Of a stretch of 6,001 bases of DNA, positions 4,652 through 6,001 are shown one piece after another. The DNA is taken from assembly GCA_025351675.1 (NCBI GenBank), contig JANXVK010000055.1, forward strand, positions 1 to 6,001, written 5' to 3'. The notes under the pieces were generated by a model. The model ran no database searches and was not told the DNA's origin. It saw only the letters and a list, made by a program, of their open reading frames with translations. This DNA comes from Rhizobacter sp. (GTDB lineage Bacteria > Pseudomonadota > Gammaproteobacteria > Burkholderiales > Burkholderiaceae_C). The position numbers and the translations under genes are program-made. Numbering within the stretch: position 1 is the stretch's first letter; every line of letters starts with the position of its first letter.

Positions 4652-6001
4652 ATGTCCAACCCCGCTCAGCCCCTTCCCGTGCCGCCAGCGGCCAGCGCCC
4701 GCAACGTCGCCGCGGCCGCGCCGGGTCGCAACGTCAAATCGCTCAGCGGCCTCGTCCCCTTCCTGCGGCCGTACCGCGCCAGGATCGGATTGGCGATCGT
4801 TTTTCTGGTGGGCGCGGCACTCAGCACGCTGGTCTTCCCGGTCGCGATGAAGTCGCTGATCGATGAAGGCTTCGTCGCCGCCGACCCCGGCGCGCGGGTG
4901 ATGGCGATGCGCGAGCACTTCTTCGCATTGTTCGCGGTCGGCGCGGCGCTCGGCGTGTTCTCGGCACTGCGCTTCTACATGGTCACTTGGCTCGGCGAGC
5001 GCGTCACCGCCGACCTGCGCAACGCGGTGTATCGGCATGTCGTGACGCAGAGCCCCGAGTTCTTCGAGAGCACGCAGACCGGCGAGGTGCTGTCGCGCCT
5101 GACCACCGACACGACGCTCGTGCAGACGGTCGTCGGCTCCAGCCTGTCGATGGGCCTGCGCAACGCGGTGCTCGGCATCGGCGCGATGGCGATGCTGATC
5201 GCGACGAATCCGGTCGTGATGACGCAGGTGCTTGGGATCCTGGTCGTCGTCGTGCTGCCGAGCCTGTACTTCGGCCGACGCGTGCGCAAGCTCAGCCGCG
5301 CGAGCCAGGACCGGGTCGCCGATTCGAGTGCGATCGCTGCCGAGGTGCTGAACGCGATCCCGGTGGTGCAAAGCTACACCCAGGAGGCGCGCGAGGCGAA
5401 GCGCTTCGACCTGTCGACGGAGAACGCCTTCGACACCGCCGTGAAGCGCACGCGGATGCGCGCGGCGCTGGTCGGCTTCATCATCACCGCCACCTTCGGT
5501 GCGCTGCTCTGGGGCCTGTATCAAGGCACGCAGGCCGTGGCGCGTGGCGACATCACGGCCGGGCACCTCGGGCAGACCGTGGTCTACGTGATCATCCTGG
5601 TCAGCAGCGTCGCGGTGCTGTCGGAGGTGTACGGCGACCTGCTGCGCGCGGCCGGCGCGACCGAGCGGCTGATGGAGGTGCTGAACCTGCACGCGCCGAT
5701 CACGTCGCCGGCGCGGCCGGTGGCGCTCGCGGCCGCGCGCGGCGGCTCGGCGGTGAACCTGCGCGACGTGACCTTCCGCTACCCGTCGCGGCCGCAGCAC
5801 GCGACCTTGTCGCACTTCGACCTGAATGTGGCGCCGGGCGAGACCGTCGCGCTGGTCGGACCGAGCGGCGCCGGCAAGAGCACGGTGTTCCAGTTGCTGC
5901 TGCGCTTCTACGACGTGGCGAGCGGCGAGGTGCTCGTCGACGGCGTGCCGGTGCGCAAGGTCGCGCTGCACGACCTGCGCGAGCGCATCGGCATCGTCCC
6001 G
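4652..6001 (+). CDS. MsbA-like ABC exporter half-transporter (membrane domain fused to ATPase), 3' part cut off by the window edge
   Basis: ATP-driven inner-membrane exporter that works as a dimer. The 450 visible residues comprise a Pro/Ala-rich N-terminus (1-30), a six-helix type-I exporter domain (helices about 44-64, 90-113, 168-185, 187-206, 270-291 and 306-325) and the start of the nucleotide-binding domain (from about 368). The A-loop aromatic is Tyr377 in FRYPSRP. Walker A is GPSGAGKST (403-411), with Lys409. The window ends at RIGIVP, one codon before the expected Q-loop Gln, so the signature motif, Walker B and H-loop are unseen. Relatives have about 580-600 residues. EFFESTQTGEVLSRLTTDT (136-154) is typical of the MsbA/multidrug group; substrate (lipid or drug) cannot be told. 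No ribosome site precedes ATG 4652. An in-frame GTG at 4610 with GGAG 5 nt upstream would add 14 residues and is a real alternative. It diverges from the efflux operon and may share its operator. Confidence 0.93.
   Translation, partial: MSNPAQPLPVPPAASARNVAAAAPGRNVKSLSGLVPFLRPYRARIGLAIVFLVGAALSTLVFPVAMKSLIDEGFVAADPGARVMAMREHFFALFAVGAALGVFSALRFYMVTWLGERVTADLRNAVYRHVVTQSPEFFESTQTGEVLSRLTTDTTLVQTVVGSSLSMGLRNAVLGIGAMAMLIATNPVVMTQVLGILVVVVLPSLYFGRRVRKLSRASQDRVADSSAIAAEVLNAIPVVQSYTQEAREAKRFDLSTENAFDTAVKRTRMRAALVGFIITATFGALLWGLYQGTQAVARGDITAGHLGQTVVYVIILVSSVAVLSEVYGDLLRAAGATERLMEVLNLHAPITSPARPVALAAARGGSAVNLRDVTFRYPSRPQHATLSHFDLNVAPGETVALVGPSGAGKSTVFQLLLRFYDVASGEVLVDGVPVRKVALHDLRERIGIVP

Noticed and set aside
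4046..5971. Minus-strand open frame of 641 codons running through the MarR gene and opposite the ABC gene
   Set aside because: Only the part from 4528 downward reads as a protein family. The rest is the antisense shadow of the ABC gene in GC-rich DNA, with His/Arg/Gln/Ala-rich composition, and it crosses the promoter.

Overview
This GC-rich window (roughly two thirds G+C) most resembles a betaproteobacterium of the Burkholderiales. That is inferred from base composition, the efflux-operon layout and the look of the promoters, not from a marker gene. It holds five protein genes, two of them cut by the window edges, arranged around one divergent control region at about 4529-4651. I see no RNA genes, insertion sequences, CRISPR arrays or phage genes.

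Leftward (minus strand) runs a compact multidrug-efflux operon. In order of transcription it has a MarR-family regulator (4528-4046), a NodT-type outer-membrane channel lipoprotein (3992-2475), the EmrA periplasmic adaptor (2421-1066) and the EmrB inner-membrane transporter (1046 to beyond the left edge). The gaps are 53, 53 and 19 bp. Together the last three genes encode all parts of a tripartite pump that would move amphipathic toxic compounds from the inner membrane or cytoplasm to the outside. Unlike E. coli emrRAB, which borrows the unlinked TolC, this operon carries its own outer-membrane factor.

The operon promoter is easy to read: TTGACA, a 17-bp spacer, then TATATT on the minus strand (4587-4559). 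Its spacer is almost filled by a palindrome centred on ATGCCTAGGCAT, the expected form of a MarR operator. The layout predicts repression by the first gene's product and relief by a pump substrate. It also rules out the upstream ATG at 4567 as the regulator's start, because that ATG lies inside the promoter; a GTG at 4528 with a GGAG ribosome site fits. A near copy of the operator core (9 of 10 bases) lies just before the start codon of the outer-membrane gene.

Rightward (plus strand) from the same region starts an MsbA-like ABC exporter half-transporter (4652 to beyond the right edge). Its membrane domain and Walker A motif are visible, and the window ends just before the Q-loop. Its start is ambiguous: a possible leaderless ATG, or an upstream GTG with a Shine-Dalgarno sequence. 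The gene families are all well known. The features worth following up are regulatory: the operator inside the promoter, its second copy, the start-site questions, a stem-loop at one stop codon, and a long Ala-rich tail on EmrA.
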